Positions 41,656-49,285 of a stretch of 64,000 nucleotides of DNA are shown piece after piece. This DNA is from Streptomyces sp. NBC_00273 (lineage in GTDB: Bacteria > Actinomycetota > Actinomycetes > Streptomycetales > Streptomycetaceae), in NCBI RefSeq assembly GCF_036178145.1, contig NZ_CP108067.1, positions 2,790,001 to 2,854,000 on the forward strand, in the 5' to 3' direction. The position numbers were made by a program, and so were the translations under genes. Under the pieces are notes generated by a model, which saw nothing but the letters and a program-made list of their open reading frames with translations, had not been told where the DNA came from and searched no databases. Numbering within the stretch: the first letter of the stretch is position 1; the number at the start of each line of letters is the position of its first letter.

Positions 41656-43671
41656 ATGAGCATCGGTGAGATCCTCGCGGTGCTCCGGCGCCGCTGGTAC
41701 GTGATGGTGCCGCTGACGCTGATCAGTCTGCTCGCGGGGGCCCACCTGTACCGTTCGGTGCCGGTGGCCTACCAGTCGCAGAGCTCGGTGGCGCTGCTCG
41801 ACTCGACGGCGGTGGCCGAACTGGCCCCCGCCTTCGGCAATCCCATCTCGAACGCCGGCGGTTCGCTGGTGGTCACCGCGGACGTGCTGATCCGGACGCT
41901 GTCGGGGACGGACGCGGCACGGGACCTCCAGGGCATCGGGGTGACCGATCCCTACACGGTCGGGTTCGCCGCGAACACCTCGGGTCCGATGCTCACGCTG
42001 ACCGTCACGGGGACCGACCGGGAGAACGTACTGGAGGAGACCAACAAGCTGACCGCGTTCGCCGGGGAGACGCTCAACGCGCTCCAGGCGGCGGCCAAGG
42101 TCAAGCCGGCGTACATGGTGCAGACGGCCCCCGTGGTGCTGCCGCAGACCCCGGTGCCGCAGATGAAGAGCCGCTACCAGCAGGTGCTGGGCGTCGTCAT
42201 CCTCGGCACCACGTCCGCCTTCACCTTCTCCTTCCTGACGGACGGCCTGCTGGCGGCGCTGCGGCGCAGGCGTGCGGCCGGGGCCGCCCCGGCCCGGGGG
42301 CGGGGGCGCCGCAAGCCGTGGGGGCGGCAGCTGGACGCGACGGCCCTGCTGAGCTGCTACCTGGCGCTGGCCTTCTTCATCCCCTCGAACCTGACCCTGC
42401 CGGGCATGGGCGGGGTGGGCACCCCGGCCAACGTGTTCGCACTGCTGTGCCTGTTCTGGTACCTGGCGACCTGGATCACCGGCCGGATCCGGCCCGCCCC
42501 CGGCACCCGGCTGCCACGGGTGGTGATGTGCCTGCTGGCCTTCTCGGTGCTGGCTTCGTACCTCGCGAACGCGATGCGCGGCAGCTCGCACAAGGAGGTC
42601 CTGGCGGCGGACCGCGGGCTGATCGGACTGCTCGTCTGGGTGTCCCTGGTGGTGCTGGTCTCCGCGGGGATCCAGGACCGTGAGCGCCTGGACGTGCTGC
42701 TGCGCCGGGCCGTGGTGATGGGGGCGGTGGTGGCCGCCATCGGCTTCTACGACTTCTTCACCGCGACGAACATCGCCGACAGCATCAGCATCCCCGGCCT
42801 GCAGTCCAGCGTCGCCCAGATCACCACCCTGGACCGGGGTTCCTTCACCCGGCCGCGGTCCACCACGGCGCAGCCCCTGGAGTTCGGCGGGATGCTCGCC
42901 ATCCTGCTTCCCTTCGCGGTGCAGCAGGCCTTCGATCCGGTACGCCGGCACCTGCGCGCCTGGCGGCGCTGGGGGCCCGTGGTGCTGATGGGCGGCGCCC
43001 TGCCGCTGACGGTGTCGCGGACCTCCATCATCGGGGCGCTCATCGTGATCCTCGTGATGGTGCTGCGCTGGAAGCCGGAGCGGCGGTGGGCCGCGATCGG
43101 TCTGCTGATGGGCTCGGTCGCCTGCTTCAAGGTGATCATCCCGGGGCTGATCGGCACCATCACGGCGCTCTTCGCCTCGTTCGTGTCGAACTCCGACAGC
43201 AGCACCCAGGCCCGTACCGTCAAGTACAGCGCGATCGTCCCCTATCTCTCCGAACGACCTCTGTTCGGACGGGGCTTCGGGACCTTCCTGCCCGAACTGT
43301 TCTTCTTCACCGACAACCAGTACATGCTCACCCTGGCGGAGATGGGCCTCGTGGGGCTGATCGCGCTCCTGGTCCTGCTGTTCACCGGGATCCACCAGGG
43401 CGGTGCCATCCGCAGGTTGGCCCGTACCGAGTCCGACCGGGAGCTGGGGCAGGCGTTCTTCGCGTCCGCCCTGGTCTCCCTCGTCATCGCCGCCACCTTC
43501 GACGCCCTCAGCTTCCCGATGTTCGCCGGGGTGTTCTTCCTGACGATCGCCGCCGGAGGCAGCTACCTCGGGTTCGTCCGGCGCGCGGCGCCGGAGCCCG
43601 CAACCGTGGAGTCCCCATGCAGTTCAGCCAGCCAGCCGACCGCCGACCGGAGCCGGGTGCCGGCCCTGTAG
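41656..43671 (+). CDS. Fused Wzz chain-length regulator and O-antigen-type polymerase/ligase
   Basis: Residues 1-215 are a complete Wzz-like unit: EILAVLRRRWYVMVPLTLISL, an outer domain, the Pro-rich VPQMKSRYQQ and a second TM (VLGVVILGTTSAFTFSFL). After a basic linker (RRRRAAGAAPARGRGRR) come 10 or more membrane helices of the O-antigen polymerase/ligase class, including SRTSIIGALIVILVM and the outer-loop segment YLSERPLFGRGFGTFLPE plus FTDNQYMLTLAEMGLVGL, typical of Wzy_C proteins. Polymerisation and length control are usually separate proteins, so this fusion is unusual. The 3' end overlaps the next gene by 55 bp. Confidence 0.88.
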   Translation: MSIGEILAVLRRRWYVMVPLTLISLLAGAHLYRSVPVAYQSQSSVALLDSTAVAELAPAFGNPISNAGGSLVVTADVLIRTLSGTDAARDLQGIGVTDPYTVGFAANTSGPMLTLTVTGTDRENVLEETNKLTAFAGETLNALQAAAKVKPAYMVQTAPVVLPQTPVPQMKSRYQQVLGVVILGTTSAFTFSFLTDGLLAALRRRRAAGAAPARGRGRRKPWGRQLDATALLSCYLALAFFIPSNLTLPGMGGVGTPANVFALLCLFWYLATWITGRIRPAPGTRLPRVVMCLLAFSVLASYLANAMRGSSHKEVLAADRGLIGLLVWVSLVVLVSAGIQDRERLDVLLRRAVVMGAVVAAIGFYDFFTATNIADSISIPGLQSSVAQITTLDRGSFTRPRSTTAQPLEFGGMLAILLPFAVQQAFDPVRRHLRAWRRWGPVVLMGGALPLTVSRTSIIGALIVILVMVLRWKPERRWAAIGLLMGSVACFKVIIPGLIGTITALFASFVSNSDSSTQARTVKYSAIVPYLSERPLFGRGFGTFLPELFFFTDNQYMLTLAEMGLVGLIALLVLLFTGIHQGGAIRRLARTESDRELGQAFFASALVSLVIAATFDALSFPMFAGVFFLTIAAGGSYLGFVRRAAPEPATVESPCSSASQPTADRSRVPAL

Positions 43672-44588
43672 CGGTCCTCGTCGTCACCTGGAACAGCGCC
43701 GGGGTGCTCCCGGAGTTCCTCGCCTCGCTGCCCGAGGGCATGGCCGGGCTCGACTGGCGCCTGGTCGTCGCCGACAACGACTCGGCCGACGGCACCGTGG
43801 AGCTGATCCGCTCCCTGGCGCCGGACGCGACGGTGGTCCAGACCGGCCGCAACGCCGGCTACGCGGCCGGGGTGAACGCCGCCCTCGGGGCCGCGGCCGC
43901 GTGGGAGGGCGGCTTCCGGGCGGCCCTGGTCTGCAATCCGGACGTCCGGATGAGGCGGGGCTGCGCCAAGGTCCTCGTGGACGCGCTGGGCACCGAGGCG
44001 CCCGGCGGCGGCCGGGTCGGGATCAGCGTCCCGCTGCTGTACGAGGAGGACGGCCGCACGCTGCTGCTCTCGCTGCGCCGGGAGTCGCAGGTGACCCGGG
44101 CGCTCGGCGAGGCGGTGCTGGGCAACCGCCGGGCCGGGCGGTTCCCGCGCTGGAGCGAGATGGTCACCGATCCGGCCGCCTACGGGCGGGCGACGGTCGC
44201 GGACTGGGCGACGGGCGCGCTGATGGCCCTGTCCGGGGAGTGCCTGGAGGCGTGCGGGGCCTGGGACGAGTCCTTCTTCCTGTACTCGGAGGAGACCGAG
44301 TACTGTCTGCGGGCCCGGGACCTCGGCTTCGTCACCCGACTGGAGCCCTCGGCCACGGCCACCCATCTGGGCGGGGACTCGCAGGTGTCGCCCCGGTTGT
44401 GGACCCTGCTGACGCTCAACCGGGTCCGGCTCTACGGGCGCCGGAACGGGGCGGCGGCGACCGCCGCGTTCCGGGCGGCCGTGCTGCTGCGGGAGACCTC
44501 CCGTGCGGTGCTCGGCCGGCCCGCGAGCCTGGCGGCCGCGAAGGCCCTGGCCAGCCCGTCCGCGCTGCGGGCCACGCCGGGGCCGTGA
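43617..44588 (+). CDS. Family 2 glycosyltransferase, rhamnosyltransferase (WbbL)-like
   Basis: A 323-residue enzyme: AVLVVTWNSAGVLPEFLASLP, VVADNDSADGTVELI, VQTGRNAGYAAGVNAALG, CNPDVRM (DxD-like site), ESFFLYSEETEYCLRARDLGF. The NAGYAAGVNAAL and FLYSEETEYCLR motifs are characteristic of the WbbL group that transfers rhamnose or similar sugars. The ATG at 43617 lies within the end of the fusion gene (55-bp overlap). Confidence 0.9.
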   Translation: MQFSQPADRRPEPGAGPVAVLVVTWNSAGVLPEFLASLPEGMAGLDWRLVVADNDSADGTVELIRSLAPDATVVQTGRNAGYAAGVNAALGAAAAWEGGFRAALVCNPDVRMRRGCAKVLVDALGTEAPGGGRVGISVPLLYEEDGRTLLLSLRRESQVTRALGEAVLGNRRAGRFPRWSEMVTDPAAYGRATVADWATGALMALSGECLEACGAWDESFFLYSEETEYCLRARDLGFVTRLEPSATATHLGGDSQVSPRLWTLLTLNRVRLYGRRNGAAATAAFRAAVLLRETSRAVLGRPASLAAAKALASPSALRATPGP

Positions 44589-44589
44589 C

Positions 44590-44612
44590 GCCCCCGGGGC
44601 ACTTCAGGGGGC
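44590..44612. terminator. Hairpin between convergent glycosyltransferase and sigma factor genes
   Basis: GCCCCC (44590-44595) and GGGGGC (44607-44612) pair perfectly around an 11-nt loop that contains the stop codon of the sigma factor gene. The glycosyltransferase stop is just outside. Candidate shared terminator. Confidence 0.5.
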
Positions 44613-45527
44613 CGGGGGCCGGATTCCGGTGAGCTTGTCGGGGTTGGTGACCGAGAAGACACCGGCGATCCGGTCCCCTTCGGGGGTCAGGTCCACCACG
44701 ACGACGGCGAGCGGACTGCCGTCCGCGAAGACGAGCGCGCCGGGGTCGCCGGCCACCCGGCGGTAGCGGAGGTCGACCCCCGCCGCCGGTAGGGCGCGGG
44801 CCACGGCCATGAACACGGCGGCGACGCCGTCGCGGCCGTGGACGGGGTGGAGACTGACCGCGGGACCCTTGCCGCCGCCGTCGGTCCAGAGCGTCACATC
44901 GGGCGCGAGGAGTTCGAGGAGCGTGCGCAGGTCCCCGCCGAGCGCGGCCACGGCGAAGCGCTCGGTGACCCGGGCGTGCAGGTCCGCTTCGGGCCGGTGC
45001 CGGGGGCGGCGCGCGTGGACGTGGCGGCGCGCCCGGGTGGCGAGTTGGCGGACGGCCGTCGGCGAGCGGTCCAGGATCCGCGCGATCTCCGGGTGCGCGA
45101 ATCCGAACGCCTCGTGCAGGACGAACACGGCGCGTTCCAGTGGGGACAGCGTCTCCAGGACGACGAGCAGCGCCATCGACAGCGCCTCGGCCCGCTCGAC
45201 CCCCTCAACGCCGTGATCGTCTACGGTCGTCAACGGCTCGGGCAACCACGTTCCCACGTAGGCCTCCTGACGCCGGCTCATTTCGGCCCGCCGGGCGAGC
45301 GCCTGGTTCACGGCGATCCGTACGAGGTACGCGCGGGCGTTCTCGACGGGCTCCGCGCCCGGCCTGCGGTGCCGGGCGGACCAGGCCAGCCACACGTCCT
45401 GGAGCGCGTCCTCGGTGTCGGTGACGCTGCCCAGCATGTTGTAGACCACCGAGAAGAGCAGTTCGCGGTGGCCGAGGAAGCGGTCGGTGACGGAGTCGGT
45501 CGGGTGGTGCGGTGGCGTGGCGGTCAT
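44604..45527 (-). CDS. sigJ: ECF41-group sigma factor (SigJ type) with fused SnoaL-like domain
   Basis: Sigma region 2 (RELLFSVVYNMLGSVTDTEDALQDVW) and region 4 (LSPLERAVFVLHEAFGFAHPEIARILDRSPTAVRQL) are followed by a SnoaL/NTF2-like C-terminal domain. The hallmark ECF41 motifs are visible: WLPEP in the linker, DGGGK in the SnoaL domain and NPDKL near the end. In this group the C-terminal domain replaces an anti-sigma factor and controls activity. The ATG at 45527 has AGGAGG upstream. It is divergent from an amidohydrolase gene and a matching promoter pair lies between them. Confidence 0.93.
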   Translation of the reverse strand: MTATPPHHPTDSVTDRFLGHRELLFSVVYNMLGSVTDTEDALQDVWLAWSARHRRPGAEPVENARAYLVRIAVNQALARRAEMSRRQEAYVGTWLPEPLTTVDDHGVEGVERAEALSMALLVVLETLSPLERAVFVLHEAFGFAHPEIARILDRSPTAVRQLATRARRHVHARRPRHRPEADLHARVTERFAVAALGGDLRTLLELLAPDVTLWTDGGGKGPAVSLHPVHGRDGVAAVFMAVARALPAAGVDLRYRRVAGDPGALVFADGSPLAVVVVDLTPEGDRIAGVFSVTNPDKLTGIRPPAP

Positions 45528-45554
45528 GCGTCCTCCTTGTCTGCCGTGACCGAA

Positions 45555-45581
45555 GAGGTCCGCCGGGCCGGGAGTGTGACA
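45555..45581 (-). promoter_or_regulatory. Predicted ECF41 promoter of sigJ
   Basis: Reading on the minus strand, TGTCACA is followed after 16 nt by CCTC. From memory the ECF41 consensus is TGTCACA-n16-CGTC, so the -35 box and spacing fit and the -10 differs at one base. It would allow autoregulation. Confidence 0.65.
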
Positions 45582-45625
45582 CGGGGCGGCCCGGGTGTGA
45601 GCCGCGTCACGACGGCCTGCCGCGG

Positions 45626-45653
45626 TGTCACAGCCGGAGCCGGGTTCGCCCTC
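45626..45653 (+). promoter_or_regulatory. Predicted ECF41 promoter of the amidohydrolase-cupin operon
   Basis: TGTCACA at 45626-45632 is followed by CCCTC from 45649, so CCTC lies 17 nt after the box. It is the divergent partner of the sigJ promoter and 56 bp before the amidohydrolase ATG. Confidence 0.6.
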
Positions 45654-45708
45654 TGTGGTGGAGTCCGGGGAGGAAGGGCCTCCCCGGCACGCACGAGGAG
45701 GACCTTTC

Positions 45709-46860
45709 ATGCGTACACGGATCCACGGCGTCCGCGTCTTCGACGGCGAGCGCGGCGCCGGTGTCCAGGACGTGGTCCTGGAGGACGACCTGATCGTGGC
45801 GGTCTGCGCCCCCGGGGCGGCCGGGGCCGCCGACGTCGAGGTCGACGGCCGGGGCCGGACCCTGCTGCCGGGGCTGATCGACGCGCACACCCACGTCTTC
45901 GACGGCAGTCTCGCCGAGGCCCTGCGCCACGGGGTCACGACCGAGCTCGACATGTTCTGCCTGCCGCGCCCGCTCGCCCGGCACCGGCAACTCGCGGCCG
46001 AGCGCGACAACGTGGCCGATCTGCGCAGCGCCGGCTCGCTGGCGACCGCACCCGGCGGACACCCGACCCAGCTGCTCGCCGCGCTGACCGGCACGCTGCT
46101 CGACCCGGCGGACGTGACGGAGATCGACTTCTTGACCGATCCGGAGCGGGCCGCGGACTTCGTGAAGGCGCGGCTCGCGGAGGGCAGCGACTTCCTCAAG
46201 CTCGTCATCGACGACGGGACGGTGCACGGCACCGATCTCCCCGTCCTGTCCCCGGCGGTCGCGGGGGCCCTGACCTCGGCGGCGCGGGCGGCCGGGCTCC
46301 GGGTCGTCGCGCACGCGGTCACCGCCGCCGATGTGGTCACCGCGCTCGACGCGGGGGTGGACGGGCTCGCGCACGTGTGGGCCGACCTCGCCCCGCAGGA
46401 CCCGGCTTCCGTGCGCCTCGCCCGGCGCGTCCGCGACCAGGGCGTGTTCGTCGTGTCCACGCTCGCCTACTTCGAGGCGGTCGATGCCCAGGGGTCCGGC
46501 GCGGCGGCCTGCGTGCCCCCCGGCCGGTACCCGGCCGCCGTCGGCGCGCTCCGCGCGCTGCGCGGGGCGGGCGTCCCGCTCCTCGCCGGCACCGACGCCA
46601 CGCCCTTCGCCCCCGCCCACGGCTCGGGGCTCCACCGTGAACTGGCGCTGCTCACGCGGCACGGCGGCCTGCGCCCGGAAGAAGCGCTGGCCGCGGCGAC
46701 CGCCCTGCCGGCCCACCACTTCGGCCTGGCCGACCGGGGCCGGATCGCCCCGGGCCTGCGCGCGGACCTGCTGCTCGTGGAGGGCGACCCGACCCAGGAG
46801 GTCTCGACCCTCGGCGCGATCGTCGACGTCTGGCGCCGCGGACGGCGGCAGGCCCGCTGA
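45709..46860 (+). CDS. Metal-dependent amidohydrolase
   Basis: A 383-residue imidazolonepropionase-like amidohydrolase: LLPGLIDAHTHVF (HxH metal site), the Lys ligand candidate in FLKLVIDDG, VVAHAVTAADV (His), GLAHVWADL (His) and LLAGTDATPF (Asp). It starts with AGGAGG 9 nt before the ATG. It is the first gene downstream of the predicted ECF41 promoter, so it is probably a SigJ target. Substrate unknown. Confidence 0.9.
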   Translation: MRTRIHGVRVFDGERGAGVQDVVLEDDLIVAVCAPGAAGAADVEVDGRGRTLLPGLIDAHTHVFDGSLAEALRHGVTTELDMFCLPRPLARHRQLAAERDNVADLRSAGSLATAPGGHPTQLLAALTGTLLDPADVTEIDFLTDPERAADFVKARLAEGSDFLKLVIDDGTVHGTDLPVLSPAVAGALTSAARAAGLRVVAHAVTAADVVTALDAGVDGLAHVWADLAPQDPASVRLARRVRDQGVFVVSTLAYFEAVDAQGSGAAACVPPGRYPAAVGALRALRGAGVPLLAGTDATPFAPAHGSGLHRELALLTRHGGLRPEEALAAATALPAHHFGLADRGRIAPGLRADLLLVEGDPTQEVSTLGAIVDVWRRGRRQAR

Positions 46861-46915
46861 GTCCGGGCCGGCGCACCCGCCGTCTCCCCCACCCTTCCAG
46901 GAAAGGAACACACCC

Positions 46916-47383
46916 GTGTCCCACGAACGTTTCGTCCTCCTCGATGCGGGAGAGGCCCGTCCGGGCCGGATCCCGCTGCCGCCCGCCTTCTCGGTGAAGG
47001 CGGCCACGGGGGACACCGAAGGACGCTTCTCCCTGCTCGAAGTGGTGCTGGCGCGGGAGATCCCGCCCCACACCCACCACGTGGCGGACGAGAGCGTGTA
47101 CGTGCTCGAGGGCGAGCTCCTCGTCGATACCGGGGGCCGCTCCCACACCCTGACCGCCGGACAGTTCGTCCTGCTCCCCCACGGTGTGCCGCACGCGCTG
47201 CGTCCCGGTCCGGGCGGGCCGCCGCGGGTGCTGCAGATCTCCTCGCCGGGCGGCTGGGAGTGCTTCGTCGAGGACATGTTCGAAGCCGGGCCGCGGCTCA
47301 CGGTCGACGGCCGGCTGGAGCCGGCGCGGCTGAACCGGATCGCCCGGCGCCACGGCATCACGTACGAGGAGCCGACCGGCTAG
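46916..47383 (+). CDS. Cupin domain protein
   Basis: A 155-residue single-domain cupin. The metal-site motif 1 reads IPPHTHHVADESVYVLEGELLV (HxH...E) and motif 2 LLPHGVPHALRPGPG. It follows the amidohydrolase by 55 bp and is likely co-transcribed under SigJ control. The last bases, CTAG, also encode the stop codon of the convergent glycosyltransferase gene on the other strand. Confidence 0.88.
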   Translation: MSHERFVLLDAGEARPGRIPLPPAFSVKAATGDTEGRFSLLEVVLAREIPPHTHHVADESVYVLEGELLVDTGGRSHTLTAGQFVLLPHGVPHALRPGPGGPPRVLQISSPGGWECFVEDMFEAGPRLTVDGRLEPARLNRIARRHGITYEEPTG

Positions 47384-48183
47384 GGTGCCGCTCCGTCCCA
47401 ACTGGTCCAGAAGCTGTCCGGGTTGACCAGGTAGCGGACCGTCGCCCGGGGCAGGTGGCGCACCTCGTGGCGGCGGGCGTAGCGGCGGATCAGCTCCCAG
47501 TCCTCGCGGGGCAGCACCTCGGGGGTGCGGCGCAGCCGGCTGAAGTACAGGGACCGGTTGCGCCGCGCCACGAAGGCGTTGGTGTCCAGGAAGGCCTCGT
47601 GGGCGGCGCGGCGGCGGTCGAAGGGCACCGAGAGGACGTCCCGGTCGGTGCCGTCGGGCAGCACCCTGCGCAGTGCGGTGTAGACGGCGTCGGGCCCGTC
47701 GGGTGCCTCCAGCGTGGCCAGGGTCTGCTCCAGGTGATCGGGCTCCCAGAGGTTGTCGTCGTCGAGGAAGGCCACGTAGCGCGACCTGGTCAGCCGGATC
47801 CCCACGTTGCGCACGACTCCGGCGGTCGCCGTGTTGCGGGCCAGGGAGACCGCGAACAGCCGCGGGTCGGCGGGCAGTTCGGGCAGGCCCGCGCCGTCGT
47901 CGACGACGATGACCACCTGGTCGGTGACCGTCTGGCCGAGCGCGGAGCGGACCGCCGCGCGCAGTGCCTCGGGGCGCCGGTGGGTGGGGATGACGGTGGC
48001 GACCAGGGCGGCCGGGGGCTCGCCCAGGTCGGCGGCCAGCCGGTGGGTCTCGGCGTCCTCGAAACGGCGCAGCCGCAGGGCGGAGGGGGCCAGCAGGACC
48101 TTGTTCCTGGCTTCGAAGAGCACCAGCCAGCCGAAGGTCCCTTTGAGCAGTTCCCAGGGGGCGCGCGCGATCCGGCGCATCAT
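47380..48183 (-). CDS. Family 2 glycosyltransferase
   Basis: A 267-residue GT-A enzyme: VATVIPTHRRPEALRAAVRSAL, VVIVVDDGAGLPEL, GVVRNVGIRLTRSRYVAFLDDDNLWEPDHL (DDDN metal site) and PREDWELIRRYARRH. An N-terminal segment (PWELLKGTFGWLVLFEA) looks membrane-associating. The last gene of the eight-gene minus-strand operon that begins at 55869. The stop codon shares CTAG with the cupin gene. Confidence 0.9.
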   Translation of the reverse strand: MMRRIARAPWELLKGTFGWLVLFEARNKVLLAPSALRLRRFEDAETHRLAADLGEPPAALVATVIPTHRRPEALRAAVRSALGQTVTDQVVIVVDDGAGLPELPADPRLFAVSLARNTATAGVVRNVGIRLTRSRYVAFLDDDNLWEPDHLEQTLATLEAPDGPDAVYTALRRVLPDGTDRDVLSVPFDRRRAAHEAFLDTNAFVARRNRSLYFSRLRRTPEVLPREDWELIRRYARRHEVRHLPRATVRYLVNPDSFWTSWDGAAP

Positions 48184-48205
48184 GTCCTGTCGGTCCTCTC
48201 GGTGG

Positions 48206-49279
48206 TCAGGATGCGGGCGGGGGGTCGACGGGCCTGCCGTCGGACATGCGGTTGCCCTTCCACACGTTGCCCGCGCCGCCCGCGTTCCAGGCGGTGGCGG
48301 CGCCGTAGGCCCCGGCGGCCGGGTGGTACTGGGTGGAGAAGACGTTGTTCGTGACCTGGATGCCGGTGGCGCCCGGGCCGCCGCCGTAGAGGGCGTACGC
48401 TCCCCCGGCCAGCCAGTTGCCGTCGACGACGACGGAGGAGACCACTCCGGTGTCGGCGAACAGGCCCACGGCCGCGGTGGCGCCCCGGTCCACCGCGGTG
48501 GGGTTGAGCAGGGTGTTGCGGCGGATGGTGAGGCGCCCCTTGTTGCCGCCGCCGCTGATGACGGCGTCGGTGTGCTGCCATTCGCCGCCCTGGTTGCGGA
48601 AGGCGACGATGTCGTGGACGTAGTTGTCGTGCAGGTCGCCCTGGCCCATGGACAGGGCGTTGCCGAACACCGAGATGTCGCACCAGCCGACTTCGATCGA
48701 GCTGCCGCCCATGTTGGACACCGCGTAGTTGACGCCTCCGTTGTCGGGGCCCTTGCCGGGCACGGCGGTGATCGTGGTGTGCAGGACCTTCAGTCCGCTG
48801 AAGCCGGGGCGCAGGTTGATCCCCCACCAGTTGGTCGAGGTGATCTTGCTGTCGATGACGGTGACGTCGTTGGCGTAGATGTCGAGGGAGCCGCGGATGT
48901 CCCAGCCCTTGATGACCGTGCCGTGCTCCTTGACGGACATGTTCCCGGTGTCGTGCCGCTCCAGCTCGATCCGCGGACCGGTGCTGCGCGCATCGGGGAA
49001 TCCGCAGGTGCCGGGCGAGGTGCAGGCGGGGGTGGGGGCGGTGGGCGACGGTTCGCCCGTTCCCGGCGAGGCGGTCGGGGAGGGCGGGGCCGAGGAGGTG
49101 GTCGGCGAGGCGGAGGGGGCCGGGGGCGCCGTGGTGGAGGGGGTGACGGGTTCGGTGGCGCCGGGCGCCGCCGCGTGCTCGGTCACCGCGGTGCTGTCGG
49201 CCTTGTAGAGGGTGAGGACGACGGCGAGCACCACTCCGGCGAGCAGCCACGCCGTCAGGCGCCTTCGGTGCTGTGTCAC
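48206..49279 (-). CDS. Secreted/anchored right-handed beta-helix protein
   Basis: A 357-residue protein with an N-terminal TM or signal (LTAWLLAGVVLAVVLTLYKA), a long Pro/Ser/Thr linker and a beta-helix of parallel repeats (SLDIYANDVTVIDSKITSTNWWGINLRPGFSGLKVLHTTI and following). Pectate-lyase-like folds of this type bind or cut polysaccharides, but I see no clear catalytic residues. Encoded between the flippase and a glycosyltransferase, it may trim or hold the polymer outside the cell. Confidence 0.82.
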   Translation of the reverse strand: MTQHRRRLTAWLLAGVVLAVVLTLYKADSTAVTEHAAAPGATEPVTPSTTAPPAPSASPTTSSAPPSPTASPGTGEPSPTAPTPACTSPGTCGFPDARSTGPRIELERHDTGNMSVKEHGTVIKGWDIRGSLDIYANDVTVIDSKITSTNWWGINLRPGFSGLKVLHTTITAVPGKGPDNGGVNYAVSNMGGSSIEVGWCDISVFGNALSMGQGDLHDNYVHDIVAFRNQGGEWQHTDAVISGGGNKGRLTIRRNTLLNPTAVDRGATAAVGLFADTGVVSSVVVDGNWLAGGAYALYGGGPGATGIQVTNNVFSTQYHPAAGAYGAATAWNAGGAGNVWKGNRMSDGRPVDPPPAS

Positions 49280-49285
49280 AGCTGT

